A DNA stretch of 64,000 bases from Solen grandis (taxonomy: Eukaryota > Mollusca > Bivalvia > Adapedonta > Solenidae): NCBI GenBank assembly GCA_021229015.1, contig CM037787.1, forward strand, positions 41,100,629 to 41,164,628, written 5' to 3'. How positions within the stretch are numbered: the first letter of the stretch is position 1; the number at the start of each line of letters is the position of its first letter. The notes beneath the pieces were generated by a model. That model had not been told where the DNA came from. It ran no database searches and saw only the letters and a program-made list of their open reading frames with translations. A program made the position numbers and the translations under genes. Shown piece by piece: positions 35,522 to 47,195 of the stretch.

Positions 35522-35795
35522 TTGAATCGGGAGCGGGAGGCCGTGGGTTCGATCCCCGAATTCGACATACCAAAGTCGTAGAAAATTGTACTGTTATAGC
35601 TCTCTTCCTTGGCACTCAGCATATAAGGGTAGTTCCAGGACTGGTTGGCCCAGTGTCAGGATAATGTGACTGGGTGTGGTATCATGACATATGTCTACGA
35701 CGTGACAGCACTATATCTGTCGCAAGTAGACATCGTCTCCAAATGACTGAAATACTGTCGGTGGGACGTTAACCCAACAAACAAACAAAAATGTT
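35522..35795 (+). repeat. SINE family 2, best copy
   Basis: It begins with a tRNA-like B-box GTGGGTTCGATCCCCG (about 35544-35559), then the body CGACATACCAAAGTCG, GGCACTCAGCATATAAGGGT, GTTCCAGGACTGGTTGGC, CAGGATAATGTGACTGGGTG, and ends with GACTGAAATACTGTCGGTGG and a (CAAA)n tail. A clear A-box was not found, so the head is truncated or degenerate. It lies about 160 bp before the B-box/NHL gene, in or beside its 5' intron. Confidence 0.75.
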
Positions 35796-35940
35796 TAAAT
35801 GTGCACAAATATAATCGTGTTTTCGTTGTAAAAGTTCACTTTTCCATAGCATGTATATTACAAGGGAAACAACTCCGTTTGGATAAATCAAGAAGAGTAA
35901 GATTTGTCTTTCTTTAATTGTTTTTCCTTTTCTTTCATGC

Positions 35941-35942
35941 AG
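35941..35942 (+). promoter_or_regulatory. splice acceptor before the B-box/NHL coding exon
   Basis: A strong pyrimidine tract (about 35907-35937, TTTTTCCTTTTCTTTC) leads to ATGCAG, with the exon starting at 35943, ten bases before the ATG. This implies a non-coding 5' exon upstream and a single coding exon. Confidence 0.7.
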
Positions 35943-35952
35943 GTGTTACATC

Positions 35953-37602
35953 ATGGCGACAAGTCAAGATACAATGGAATCAGGATCGGACGATTACGTT
36001 CCGCACTTCTGTGACCCCTGTAAATATTTGGGGTCACATGAAAGAGCCACGTCGTATTGTGGGCAGTGTAATGAGTATATGTGTCAGGCTTGTGAGAAGA
36101 CACACAGGGGCGCCAAGGCAACACGGAACCATGCTGTCATTACTGGTAAGAAACTCTCATCGACATTCAAGCCGAGTATTTTCCTACCAATTGCAAACTG
36201 TGATGATCATAAGAATAATTCAATCAACGGGTTTTGTGAGAGTCACAAAACACTGACATGTGACGTGTGTTCAATAACCACACACAGGAAATGTTCGAAG
36301 ACGTCGCTACACGATAAAAGCAGTAAGATGAGTGAAAGTCGGCTGAATAAAATGGTAACGAGAATGAAAGAAATCAAACAGAAAGTTGAAACATTACAAT
36401 CATCCAAAAGTTAAGAATTAAGAAAAATTAATGAAAAGATTGATAATATTGAGAAAAAAGCATACAAGGCAATTGAAGACGCTAAAAAGGCAAAGAAATC
36501 AGATTTGAAGGATCACGTGACTGCATGTGAACATATACTGAAGCAAGTTAACGAAAGTATCAAGGAAATGCAAGACTGTCAGGCCTCAATGAATAAAGAA
36601 ATTATGTTTATCGGACTGACAAAGTCATCTAGTAAAGTCGAGGAAATGGAGAAGATGGTAACAGAAGTAGAGTCGGAAGCTTCCATACCATGTCACCTGA
36701 CTTTCAAACCCAACAAAGTTATAGAAGATCTCATACAGCAGGTGACTGAGCTCGGTCACGTGATTACAACCTTTCAAAGCAGTGATGGATCCAGCGGAGA
36801 GAATATACTTGAAATGACAGTTTCTAGTAAACAAGACATCAACATTAACACAGATTTGATAACTGGTTCAACATTTCTCCCCAGTGGTGATCTTGTTTTA
36901 TGTGACTTTGATAACAATAAGTTACATCTGTATAGCCCCACCTTCATCTCTAAGAAGAATGTAGATCTACCATCACAACCATTTGACGTCTGTACAGTAG
37001 CTGATACAGAGGTTGTCGTCACGTTACCAAGGCCACAGAAGATTCAGTTTGTCTCTGTACAGCCGCGGCTGAGACTCGGAAAATCATTGAGAGTAGACAG
37101 GAAATGTTGGGGTATAGACTGTCATGGCGGCATGATGTACGTCACGTGTCACGACAACCCGGGTAATGGAGAAGTACTGGTGATGACGATGGATGGACAG
37201 ATACAGAGGAGACTCGGGCTGGTACAAGAACGGTACATGTTTACAGAACCAAACTATGTACGTGTCAGTCGCTATAGTGACCGTGTTTATGTAACAGACA
37301 GTGAAACCCACACCGTAACATGTCTGACACAAAATGGTGATTTGGTCTATAAGTATAAACACGAGGATTTATCTTATCCTAGAGACATTCACGTAGACAG
37401 TCAGGACAACATACTTGTAAGTGGGTGTGGGTCTAACAACATTCATCGTGTAGATAAGCTCGGTACTCACCACTCCAGACTGGTCAGTCACAGTGATGGG
37501 GTAGTAAATCCGTACTGTCTCTCATACCGGGACACTGATGGGGCGTTGTTTGTAGGAATGGAGAGTAAACCTGCTGGTAAGGTGTTCTGGCTGAAGAAGT
37601 AA
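35953..37602 (+). CDS. B-box/coiled-coil/NHL (TRIM-like) protein, in-frame stop at codon 154
   Basis: A single reading frame of 550 codons starts at ATGGCGACAAGTC and ends at TAA. It is interrupted only by TAA at 36412-36414; the frame continues with the coiled coil straight after, without a shift. Residues about 20-60 form a B-box1-like zinc site (C20, C23, C36, C39, C44, C47, H51, H60). Residues 83-114 form a B-box2 (C83, H86, C95, H98, C103, C106, H111, C114). Lys/Glu-rich sequence from about 125 to 235 is a coiled coil. From about 280 to the end are beta-propeller blades of NHL type (LPSGDLVLCDFDNNKLHLYS; DIHVDSQDNILVSGCGSNNI). There is no RING, as in many expanded molluscan TRIM2/3/45/56-like proteins, which are thought to act as scaffolds, some in immunity. 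The lone stop means a recent pseudogene, a null allele, an assembly error or readthrough. Well-preserved flanks favour something recent. Confidence 0.85.
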
Positions 37603-38640
37603 TGAAGAAGTAATATGTCAACTGTTTTATCAGGATTAATATCACCATGGCAACCTTGAAGTATTGTTTCAAATATATCAAGTCAGACATTCTTATTACA
37701 TGGTGCGAGTATTTGAGAGTCAGGCCGGAACTTGAACCGGGAACCTTTTGGTTGTTTTTCACCAAACAAGAAATTTACTTGCTTAACATACATTCCACTC
37801 CATATTCAAGATTGTAAGATAATTTACATGTATTTTGATTGGTTTGGTTGCAGCAAATCGTGTTTCATGTTTTCCACGTGATCTTCGTGTCTATATTTGT
37901 CGTATAATCTATTTTTAGCTCAACTCGACTCGAGGTTACACAATAATTCCGTACAAAACAGTCATGTATTTTCTGAACATGATGATAAACTTGGGTGCTC
38001 GCTTTCCTATTAAATAGCATATTACATTTTTTAAAACTTCTACTGTTAATATACGTGAATATATATCTTTATTTTTACTCTTTATTTTCACATATTATAT
38101 GTAGCAAAATGTGCTGAAATCGAAAATGGAAAAAAAATCACTGAGTTCGTTTTTATGATACGTTCGTATATCGATGGTTAACATCTTTAGCAAATGGCTA
38201 AAATAAACAACTCTCTTTGAAAAGAAATAAGAAAAAAGTATTGCTATGAGATAAGTTATGATTGTTCAAATTATCAGATTAAGTGGTTCAAATATCCGCC
38301 GGTACTTCATTTTTTGTCATATATGTGAGAAAAAAAGTAGCTTCATTTTCTTGTTTTTCATATAAGTATTCCATAAATGTTCCTTGATCAGATCATTGAA
38401 AAAAGTCACCGATTTCATTTTGGAATGAAAGAGCTGTATCCATGGTAACAAGGAGTGATCTCTCCTTGACGAACTGAGCAATAATTATCTATTTGCGATT
38501 TATTTTAATCGCATATTTACTGACTGTTTTCCATTCTTTTAACGTTATATATTTTAATTTGTTCAATAATTCAATAATCACATAATTAAAAATCTTTTCG
38601 GGTGCTATATTGCGGAATAATGCACGGCGTTTAGTTCAGA
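37603..38640. other. 3' flank of B-box/NHL gene
   Basis: Probably includes its 3' UTR; the first clear AATAAA on the plus strand is at about 38202-38207. A stretch at 37855-37900 (AAATCGTGT, TTTTCCA, GTGATCTTC) resembles 41893-41945, so a duplicated non-coding segment may be present. A tRNA-like minus-strand B-box (GGTTCAAGTTCCGG) lies at about 37727-37741. Confidence 0.4.
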
Positions 38641-38654
38641 TGCACAGTAATGTA

Positions 38655-38860
38655 TTATCACGAAGGCCGGAGTCGTGGGTTCAATCTCCGGTCAGGACAT
38701 ACCATCGTTAAAATGGTTCTGGTATGTCTTCTTTGCCTGGTGCTCAGTATCAGGGTAGTTCCAGGACTGGTTGTCAAGGTGATGAGATAATGTTACTGAG
38801 CGTACTGCTGTCAGACCCATTGTATCTGGAGTCAGCGTTATAAGTATTTCAATAGATATT
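38655..38860 (+). repeat. SINE family 2, partial copy
   Basis: TCGTGGGTTCAATCTCCGG, GACATACCATCG, TGGTGCTCAGTATCAGGGTA and GTTCCAGGACTGGTTGTC follow the order of the copy at 35522, with a decayed 3' end. Confidence 0.65.
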
Positions 38861-38864
38861 TCTA

Positions 38865-39450
38865 TTACTTCAAAATACAGTATATATAATGCGTGTCATT
38901 ACTTATTTTATTATTCCGTATACTTTTGAATCATTCATGCTCATGGTTGATTTATTTTCGTCGTTTTCCTGTTTTTTATCCGGAAATATTACCCTTAGGA
39001 AAATGGTTTATTAATCAATCACTATGTTGTTTTTTTTAACTTGAATCCATTAATAACCATCAATGCACCAGCTGTATTGTCTGTTATACAGAATCCTCGA
39101 AATTAAGTGTCAACGAAAAATAATGATTTTATAGAAACCGTGATCAGATCTAAATGTGCAAACATAATTCTAGACAGCGCAATGACATGTCCGTTAATTA
39201 TGCCTACTAAAATAATTATGATAAATGCATGAACATTTACTCAGTAGGGAAACATAAACACAAATAAAGTTTTGTTAAAATTTCCAATTTATTTTGTGTG
39301 TACTTTCTTTGTATATCTTGCATAAATTTGCACGTATAAAGTGTAAATATCCTAAAATCTTCAAATGCGTTTTTTTTTGTATTTGTATGGACCTCTTTAA
39401 TTTAAAATGATTGTATCGTTTATGACAATAAGATTTTCTTAATTATGTCC
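38865..39450. other. intergenic, no gene seen
   Basis: AT-rich and without coding or repeat signal that I can support. Confidence 0.5.
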
Positions 39451-39454
39451 AGTG

Positions 39455-40290
39455 AAACCTCTGAACAAAGGTCACTGGCCAGAACTGAAACATGGCCTTT
39501 ACTTGGAGGTGGCTATTATTCAGTAAAATTCTGTCACTGGCCCCTCTCGCGGCCTTTGGCCTTTCAGAGGTAAAATGAAATAACTTTGAATCCTCCCGAT
39601 GGCCTCTGTTCACCAATGGGCCGTTATTTAGAGGTAAAATGACTTATAACTTAGAATCATTCGCTGGCCTCTGTTCACCATTCTTATTAGAGGTAAAATA
39701 ATTCCATGGCCGTTATTTAGAGGTAAAATGCCTTAAAACTTGGAATATTTCCTGGCCTTTGTTCACCATTGGGCTTATTCAGAGGTAAAAGCCTCATTTT
39801 TTGGAATCCTTTCTCTGGCCTTTATTCAACATTGGGTCGTTATTTAGAGGTAAAATGACTTATAACTTGCAATCCTCTCGCTGGTATCTGTTCAACATTG
39901 GGCCATTATTCAGAGGTAAAATGACTTATAACTTGGAATTCTCTCGATGGACTTTATTCACCATTGGGCCGTTATTCAGAGGTAAAATGCCTTATAACTT
40001 GGCATCCTCTCGCTGGCCTATGTTAACCATTGAGCCTTTATTCAGAAGAAAAATGCGCTATTTATTCAGTGATGGGAATTCTCTCCACTACCCCCGCACA
40101 TTCCAATGTCCTTTGTTCATAGTCGGGCTGTTTCCAGAGTCAATGACCTTTACACGGTGGTTGTATTTTTATTTCTAAAATTTTGTTTGGTATCAGGTCA
40201 CTGGCCTTTGTACAGAGGTTGTCTATTTCAGATTTTAGAATCACTAAAAATCGTCGGTGGAAACTTTGTACATGTAGGCTGTATCCAGAG
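39455..40290 (+). repeat. 66-bp tandem repeat, degenerate
   Basis: Units contain GTTCACCATTGGGCCGTTAT, TCAGAGGTAAAATG, CTTATAACTTGGAATCCTCT and CGCTGGCCT. GAGGTAAAATG recurs at 39847, 39913 and 39979, exactly 66 bp apart, with more diverged units on both sides. Because 66 is a multiple of three, a 125-codon frame (39801-40178) with 22-residue repeats stays open. It begins and ends inside the array and has no signal peptide or domain, so I treat it as a by-product. Confidence 0.85.
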
Positions 40291-40299
40291 GTGTAGGGG

Positions 40300-41150
40300 A
40301 TAATGTGATTTGATTTTGTCATATGTTCGTAAAAGAATTTGTACAGATTTTATCACACAGATATTAAATATGGTCCTTCATATTAATTTAATTCTTATCA
40401 ATACATTTATGAAGAATTTATCTATTAATTAACATTTCCAGACGCTTTAAAGCAGCTCGTTCACAGATGATCGGTAAAATTATAATGTTTAATTGCTATT
40501 ATAAAGTTTTTGTTCCTGACAGATTATGTCACATTGTACAGGTAAAGGCTATTTTCATAAACGTAAATCAGTTAAGACCCTCTGTGACGGTAAAGCCTGT
40601 GATGGGGAAACCATCCATTTTTTACGACCATTGATGGTTGCATTTGGTGACCATGCGTCTGTTGATGGGTATTGATAGACGTAATACACATTGTAAAATA
40701 TAATTTTCCGCCAGTGAACATCTGTGAAGGAGCTGTTTCAACATTGTATTAAATTGTACTTTTGCCTGCTGTAATATGATTTATTCTTATGTAAATATAG
40801 AAACAGTTGATTCAGTATCTATGTAATATATTTCTTCGATGGTTGAGTGACTTCCAGATTCAACAATCAATAATATTTGTATATAAACTCTTTCAACAAT
40901 GACAAAATAAGTAACCAGGTCAATATGCATGAGCAAGTGATTATGTGTAATTATAAAAATATTACCTATATCTTGTTTGCTTATTTTATCCCTCGCTAAA
41001 ATATCACCATTACTTTCGCGTTCGAGTTTAAAATCTGCAACTATTTGGCCCTGAACCTTTATATTTAGCACAAAAGCGGGTATGTGTGTGTGTGTGTGTT
41101 TGTATGTAAAAGTAATAACTCGACTTAACTGAAGGTTTAAGTATCAACGG
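40300..41150. other. intergenic, no gene seen
   Basis: No gene supported. A (TG)n microsatellite lies at about 41082-41099. Confidence 0.5.
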
Positions 41151-41400
41151 CAAAGATGGAGACAAGTGGCGTAATGTCACACCTTATCACATTATCCAGA
41201 CACGTGGCATGATACCCACGTGGCATGATATCACACCCACTCACATAAACGGATCACACATCACATATCCAGACACGTGGCATGAATCACACCCTCACAT
41301 TATCTAGACACGTGGCATGATATCACACCCAATCACATTATCTAGAGTCGTGGCATGTACCACACCGTATCACATCCGGACAAGTGGCCAACCAGTCCTG
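41151..41400 (-). repeat. minisatellite derived from SINE family 2
   Basis: Irregular units of about 38-45 bp contain ACACGTGGCATGATATCACA followed by CCCAATCACATTATC. The array runs into CCAACCAGTCCTGG at 41388-41401. Read on the minus strand, these match the SINE 2 segment CCAGGACTGGTTGG...GATAATGTGACTGGGTGTG...ATCATG in the right order. The array therefore looks like a local tandem expansion of an internal piece of that SINE. Confidence 0.7.
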
Positions 41401-41609
41401 GATTACGGTAATGGCATGACTATATATTGAGAGGAGACAGTGGTCATCATACAGGACGCAAAATATAAAAAAGAAAACAAGAAGATAATGAGAGAATCGT
41501 ATGTTCGATCCCTTGTCCCTGGTCGCGTTACAAACGTTGTTTAATTTACGCATATACATGTACATTGTTGTACCAGATAAACATTCAATTACATAACCTT
41601 GTTTTTAGG

Positions 41610-41860
41610 GTCTACTAGGCCGAGAAAGTTAAGTCGCTGCCTTTAACACTCACCCAGCCGTCACTGCGTGGGTTTGAGTCCCGATAAGGTCATTCGGATT
41701 TTCATGTGAGGAAGCCTTCCAACTGGCTTGCGGTAGGTCGGTGGTTCTACCCGGTTGCCTCAGTGCATTCGGATCTTCCTCCACCTGTAATTTGCTGGAC
41801 GTTGCTATATCACTGAACTAACGCAGCGACGGTAAACACCAAAAGATCAATAAACTTTAT
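41610..41860 (+). repeat. SINE family 1, near full length
   Basis: A tRNA-like head with B-box GGGTTTGAGTCCC (about 41669-41682), then TTTTCATGTGAGGAAGCC, GGCTTGCGGTAGGTCGGTGG, TCTTCCTCCACCTGTAATT, GGACGTTGCTATATCACTGA and CGACGGTAAACACC. It is homologous along its length to 48348-48595, but older. Confidence 0.8.
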
Positions 41861-42209
41861 TTTTGATATATTAAGATTAATCCAATGGATTTTTTCATCA
41901 AATCGTGTGTAATATTTTCCAAGTGCTCTTCATGTCTGCATTGGTCAGTACATGTGTATAAGCTATAATATGATAAATAGGATCTGACATGAATTGTTAT
42001 TACCAAACGAGCTCATGAAAATGTTACTAAGCGAGCCACTTATCAGACCTATACTGATTGTAGTCGCGTTTCGTCGTCATGATATCAGTCAAATGCAGCT
42101 AGGCGTTAAATTTCCGTTTTGAACGTGGGGCTCGTGCACGCGGAACGGTAAACGGATGTCATCAGTGATCACACAGTGAAATTCACAACTAAAGTTGACA
42201 AGGTTTACA

Positions 42210-43167
42210 ATGCCACGGTTGTCAAAAGCCGAAAGAAATAGGGCTATTGGAATGCTCCAGGGCGGTGCTTCCGTTGTCAACGTTAGCAGAATTTTTAACT
42301 GCCGCCGCAACACAATTCATGAGCTTGTTAGACGTTTTATACAAACAGGTGGTGTGTCCGATCATCCCAGGTCAGGTAGACCGAGGGCAAGTACCCGAAA
42401 AGGTGATCGTGCCATTATATTAATGCACTTACGTAACCGCTTCAGACCCACGACGTTTACGGTACCTTTGTTTAACGTAAGTGCTCAAACTATTCGCAAT
42501 AGGTTACGCACCCAATTAGAGCCCGACGCCCATATACCGGTGGTATACTGACATTACGCCATCGTCAGGCCCGTATGGCATGGGCACGTGCCCACCGTGA
42601 CTGGAACACTGTCCTGTTTTCGGACGAATCGCGATTCAATCTGAGTAATGCCGACGGCCTCACATAAGTCTATTGCCGGCAAGGTGAACGGTTCGCGCCC
42701 GTCTGTGGTGGTGGTGGTGACGTAATGGTAGGGGGGGGGGGGGGGGGGGGGAGAAAACCCGACTGATCGTTCTGCGAGGCAACTTAAATGCCCAAGGGTA
42801 CATTAACAAAATTTTAAATGCAGAAGCTATTCCGTTTTCGAGAATAAATGCTCCAGGTGTTTTCCAGCAGGATAATGTCAGTCCCCACACAGCAAGAATT
42901 ACACGCGCTCACTTAGCAGCAGCAAACGTTAACGTCATGCAATGGACAGCAATGACTCCGGATATGAATCCAATAGAGCATATCTGGGACGGGTTTGGCA
43001 GAAACTTTCGCTAAAGACATGCTCCACAAAATATCCAAGAGCTGACAAATGCATTGATTCATGAATGGAACAATCTTCCCAACGGACTTGTACAACCTTA
43101 CGTCAATTCGATGCGACGATGCGTGGATACACTCATTAGAGCTAGAGGTGCTCACGTCCGATATTGA
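42210..43167 (+). pseudogene. Tc1-type (DD34E) transposase, inactivated
   Basis: The first 114 codons are open from ATG at 42210 and form a paired-type helix-turn-helix region (ERNRAIGMLQGGASVVNVSR, then DHPRSGRPRAST). After a stop at about 42549 the homology continues in other frames: FSDESRF with the first catalytic Asp (about 42620), VFQQDNVSPHTA with the second Asp (about 42860-42895), and MTPDMNPIEHIWD with the Glu (about 42954-42990). Thirty-four residues separate the second Asp from the Glu, as in Tc1 elements. A 21-G run (42731-42751), frameshifts and stops show it is dead. I could not define its inverted repeats. Confidence 0.9.
42731..42751. repeat. poly-G tract (21 G)
   Basis: An uninterrupted G run inside the transposase remnant. 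It is an assembly-sensitive and potentially quadruplex-forming stretch. Confidence 0.9.
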
Positions 43168-43572
43168 TTTCAATACCAGAACACTTGCACATTATTAAAT
43201 TGTGATCTAAAGGGTTAAAATTCACCAGAAAAAAAAATGTCAATGCCATTACATCCAAACTGATACATTCAATTGTGACCCCTATCATTGAAATTACGTA
43301 ATTTAACCAACTTAAATGGATCATTTACCAACTTGGGAATGGATCATTTTAATATGCCCAAAAGTTGTTGTCATGCTGTATTGTCTATTTCTCTGGAAAA
43401 AAAATCAATAAAACACACACTGTCAGGTTTCCTTGTATAACACGAGCAAACAGGTGCACGTATTGCTTACCCGATAGAGGGCATTGAGTTTGGTTATCAG
43501 GTATTCAGATTCTCACGACCAGCCCTAATATGTTGCGATGTGAACATTAAAATGACGCAAAACAAAATCTCA

Positions 43573-43880
43573 AACTCCGCGCACCGGTTACGTCACGCTA
43601 CGCTACTTTAACCACTGCCACCGCACAAGTCACATGATGATAGTTGAAACCATGTGACCAACATTTATAATTTTATGAATTAATTTTATATGATTTGAGT
43701 TTTTACTTTTCTCGAAATCATGAATGTTATTTTCGTGAAATATAACGAAACTGATATGATATATTCAAAACAAATCATTAGTGATAAAGTAAATCCGGCC
43801 TATATCAGCCGAAATTTACTTCTTGGTGGCAGTGGTTATCGACAACTGTAAGGGGAGGTAACTACTGCGGTGGAGTTTGA
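43573..43880 (-). mobile_element. MITE family M1, copy 2 (inverted)
   Basis: Reverse complement of the 14033-14345 element from end to end: GCACCGGTTACGTCACGC, TTTAACCACTGCCACC, an AT-rich core, then GGTGGCAGTGGTTATCGACA and AAGGGGAGGTAACTACTGC. Point differences and small indels show an old split. Confidence 0.8.
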
Positions 43881-44091
43881 CAAAATCTTTGTTTAGATAG
43901 ATAAATACATGTATTCTTTATCATTATCTTCAATAGTAAAACAGGTTGTTGGATATGCATACTAAGCAAACTTAAAGTAGTATCACTTACAGTATAATTA
44001 TTATTAAAGAACATATCGGCTATAAAGCAATTCCATTGGTGATCTTACATGACACTGAAATATGTCATTTACAAACTACAAAAAAATGTTC

Positions 44092-44165
44092 AACGGCTAG
44101 GAATCGAACCCATGACTCTCTTTGACAATGCCAAAATGGCCACTGGACCGTCGTATAGATGAAAT
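44092..44165 (-). repeat. tRNA-like sequence
   Basis: The minus strand has a perfect pol III B-box GGTTCGATTCC (about 44103-44113) and a 5' tRNA-like stretch with GTGGCCATTTTGGCA. Arms do not pair well enough by eye for a functional tRNA, so I take it as a pseudogene or a SINE head. Confidence 0.4.
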
Positions 44166-44789
44166 GTTATCGAATATATTTGTTACCTGGCATGAAATTC
44201 CAGCCAGGTGATGGTCCAAAATATTTCCGAATGATTTGCGATTTTTTCGCTTGATCATTGTCTTTTTTCATTATAGTTTATTAAACTCGTAACCTCCAAC
44301 ATCGATTTTCAAAAGGTTTGAATTTATTTTGTACTTCCAAAATGCAATCGAATGAAAATAAACATAAACAAGAAATATCTTTAAAAAGATACTCAGCCGT
44401 GGTAACCAGCTTGATGATTAGTGTCTGAATGGTTTAACATGTAATATATTTTTTTTAATAGTTGTGTAAATCCTGTGTCAGTGCAATAAAAAGCCTGATT
44501 TTATTCCGCTTAATTACTGTGTGTTTCACAGGAAGTCAGGGTGAAAATAAACGGCCTAACAGCCGAAAATCATCATCACTTAGTGATTAGACAGAAAAAA
44601 ATTAGAACGTTGTGAAAAGGAAGGGAATTTAAATAATTTTATAGATGTCTAAATATAGCCCCGAAATGTTTTCCGATGACTAAATGTGCTAACATTTTAC
44701 AGCGTTGCAAGCAACTCCGTTCAAAGATGACGTGGCCAGTTATTGTTGAAACATTGAATATTAATGACGCTAAAGACGGCAACGATTAT

Positions 44790-44905
44790 TATGGTGATGA
44801 TGATGATGACAACGATGGTTGGTGGTGATGATGGTGATTGTTTTGGTGGTTTAAGTTTTTTTTTTGTTTTTTTTTTTGTTGTTGTTGTTGTTGTTTTGTT
44901 TTTTT
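44790..44905. repeat. compound simple repeat (GAT/GGT)n, (GTT)n
   Basis: TGATGATGATGATGAC and GGTGGTGATGATGG units, then T runs and GTTGTTGTTGTTGTTGTT. No coding content. Confidence 0.9.
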
Positions 44906-45126
44906 TGTCTGGGTAATATACATTTTAGACTGCAATTGGAAATCTTAAGGTAATTTCATCTAGAGTCATCGATCTATGCAAGCGTGCTCGAGATGTTGCG
45001 ATTGAACTTGATAGTACATGTATAATTAAAGCAAAACGTTAAATTTGCATTGGTTTTGTTTAAATTTACTGACATTTTTTTCACAGTCGTGGGGTAATCC
45101 TAAGTCAACAAACTTTACCCTGCTTG

Positions 45127-45226
45127 NNNNNNNNNNNNNNNNNNNNNNNNNNNNNNNNNNNNNNNNNNNNNNNNNNNNNNNNNNNNNNNNNNNNNNNNNN
45201 NNNNNNNNNNNNNNNNNNNNNNNNNN
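45127..45226. other. assembly gap (100 N)
   Basis: Exactly 100 N, a gap of unknown real size. Confidence 0.99.
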
Positions 45227-45245
45227 AACTAGCGAACTCTCTTTT

Positions 45246-45712
45246 CCAGCGGTGTGGCCATACCATGTGGTATATGACGTCATTTTAAGCTAATTTGCCT
45301 CGATTCGAAAAAGAAAACTGCTGTATATATTTTATTTCTTCACTAATTGTGATGGAAGATAGCGCATGTGAAGCAGAAAATTGTGCACTAGATCTCTCTC
45401 TATATATTTTGTTAGATAAACAGCATTTCCTAACATTCGGGGAAAACACTTTTAGCGACTACATTACGTGTTAGTAAACAAAATATCATGAACTGGGAAG
45501 GTTTTTAATGGTAGGAAAAACTGTACATCTGACAAAAGAATCATTGGGACCTATGTGTAGGGCACAATTTCAGCTTCGCATGCGTTATATACCATTTAAA
45601 TTGATAAAGAAATAAAATACCTATAGGAGTTTTCCCCTCTGAATCGATGCAAAATACGCTTTTCACAATAGCATGAAATGACGTCATATACCACGTGGAT
45701 TGGCCACACTGG
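45246..45712. mobile_element. 467-bp MITE with ~38-bp TIRs carrying TGACGTCA
   Basis: The left end CCAGCGGTGTGGCCATACCA and GTGGTATATGACGTCATTT matches, inverted, the right end AAATGACGTCATATACCACG and TGGCCACACTGG. There are a few mismatches. The interior is AT-rich and non-coding. The target duplication is not obvious. The element starts 19 bp after an assembly gap. Confidence 0.75.
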
Positions 45713-47195
45713 TTATTGAAGATAGAGATCTTGTGGTGCCAATATCAAAATTTTGGTCACTAGTTTTAGAGAGGAAGTTGTTTTAAGATTTTTTTTTCAC
45801 GACATTGAGACATTCTTCACCTAATACAATAGAATTTGATATTGTTTGTTCAGTCGTTTTTCCTCAGCCTTAATCTCAATTTTCCCGGCTCTTATGTTAG
45901 CAGTAGTTTGTCTCAGGGAGCAATCCTGTTGGTCACCTGATACTCTCGCAAATATTAAAACAGTTTAATTTGTCACTGCATTTGCAAACAGCGCCATTCG
46001 AAACGACTTGGGAATGTCGCCTCCGCGGATCGGACCCGAGATCTCACGGTTGGCGGGGAGGACTTTCAACACGGCATCCGGGACCGGTCAGCCACCAGAG
46101 AAACAGAAATAAAAATATATTTGAAAACGCAAGATTTTTTTGTGTTAATATATTTATTTCTTAAAAATATTAACTTCGGAAAAAAAATAAGCAAATGTAA
46201 TGATGAGATCAAAATTATTAGTCGCAAAACGAGGACAGGGCATAACTTGCACGCAACATTTGTATTTTGTTATGAACATGGGGATACTAGGTTGAATTTT
46301 GACTGGCCATTTTTCTTTTCTATAACAGAAATGGAAAATTAGTTGGGTAACCGTAAACAAACACGGGTGTCGTGGGCGTTATCCAAATCATTTTCCATTT
46401 TTAATCCATAAAAGAAAGTAGGCAGTTAAAATTCAACAAGCAGAAAAATTACCCTTTCAAATAAAGTAATATAATGACCCCTTTTCTGTATCATTTAGCC
46501 CTTATATCACCATTTTCAAAAAACAAAAAAAAACAAAAAAAAAAAAAACATTTTTTTGAGGAAGTTACCCGGTAAATAATTGTCAAAATTAAAAATGCCG
46601 GTCGATTTTTTTGAGTGTTTGGGCAAACTGTTAGCATAAAGAAAAAAAATAAGGTATAACCGATAACAATATTTAATACCGAGTAGGCCGCGGCAGGTCT
46701 TATACGTGAGTTTGAATGATATTATATAAAATTACCTTAAAAATGGGTCTGAATCGAAGGTTTCAGTCCGCCATTTTGTCAGTACGCGTTACCACAAAAG
46801 TCACGTGATTCCCTGCCGTGTGTGTTTGTCTAGGTGTAATATTGTGTACATGATCTTCACTTTAAACATTTTCTGCCTGCATTTTTGTTATTACATTAAA
46901 ATACTTCCTGGGGTATAGAAAAGGTCGTTAATTAATCGAAATCTAATGTATATAAACGCATACCATAACCGTTGAATATCACTTCCGTGATGATATCTAT
47001 AACAGGGACTTAATGGAAAAGGAAATTAATGAAATAGAACATGAAAGAAAAAAAGAAATAATATATTTTTCTTGTAATCATATAGGGACAACTTAGAATA
47101 AAATTCAAAAAGAAATGTAAGGTTTTGACATATCGCATTCGGTCCTCAATTGATACAGACGCTGTCTCGTTATGTTCGAGTATAACATCGCTGTC
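45713..47195. other. intergenic with repeat traces
   Basis: 45725-45835 resembles the 3' part of repeat family D (TTTTAGAGAGGAAG, TTTTAAGATTTT, ACGACATTGAG). At 45990-46090 the minus strand has a degenerate tRNA-like head (GGCTGACCGG, then GGGTCCGATCC). Poly-A stretches lie at about 46520-46550. No gene is seen. Confidence 0.45.

Noticed and set aside
42089..42313. 74-aa minus-strand frame over the Tc1 remnant
   Set aside because: Shadow of the plus-strand transposase reading frame.
45026..45293. Frames crossing the second N block
   Set aside because: Same reason: an artificial gap.
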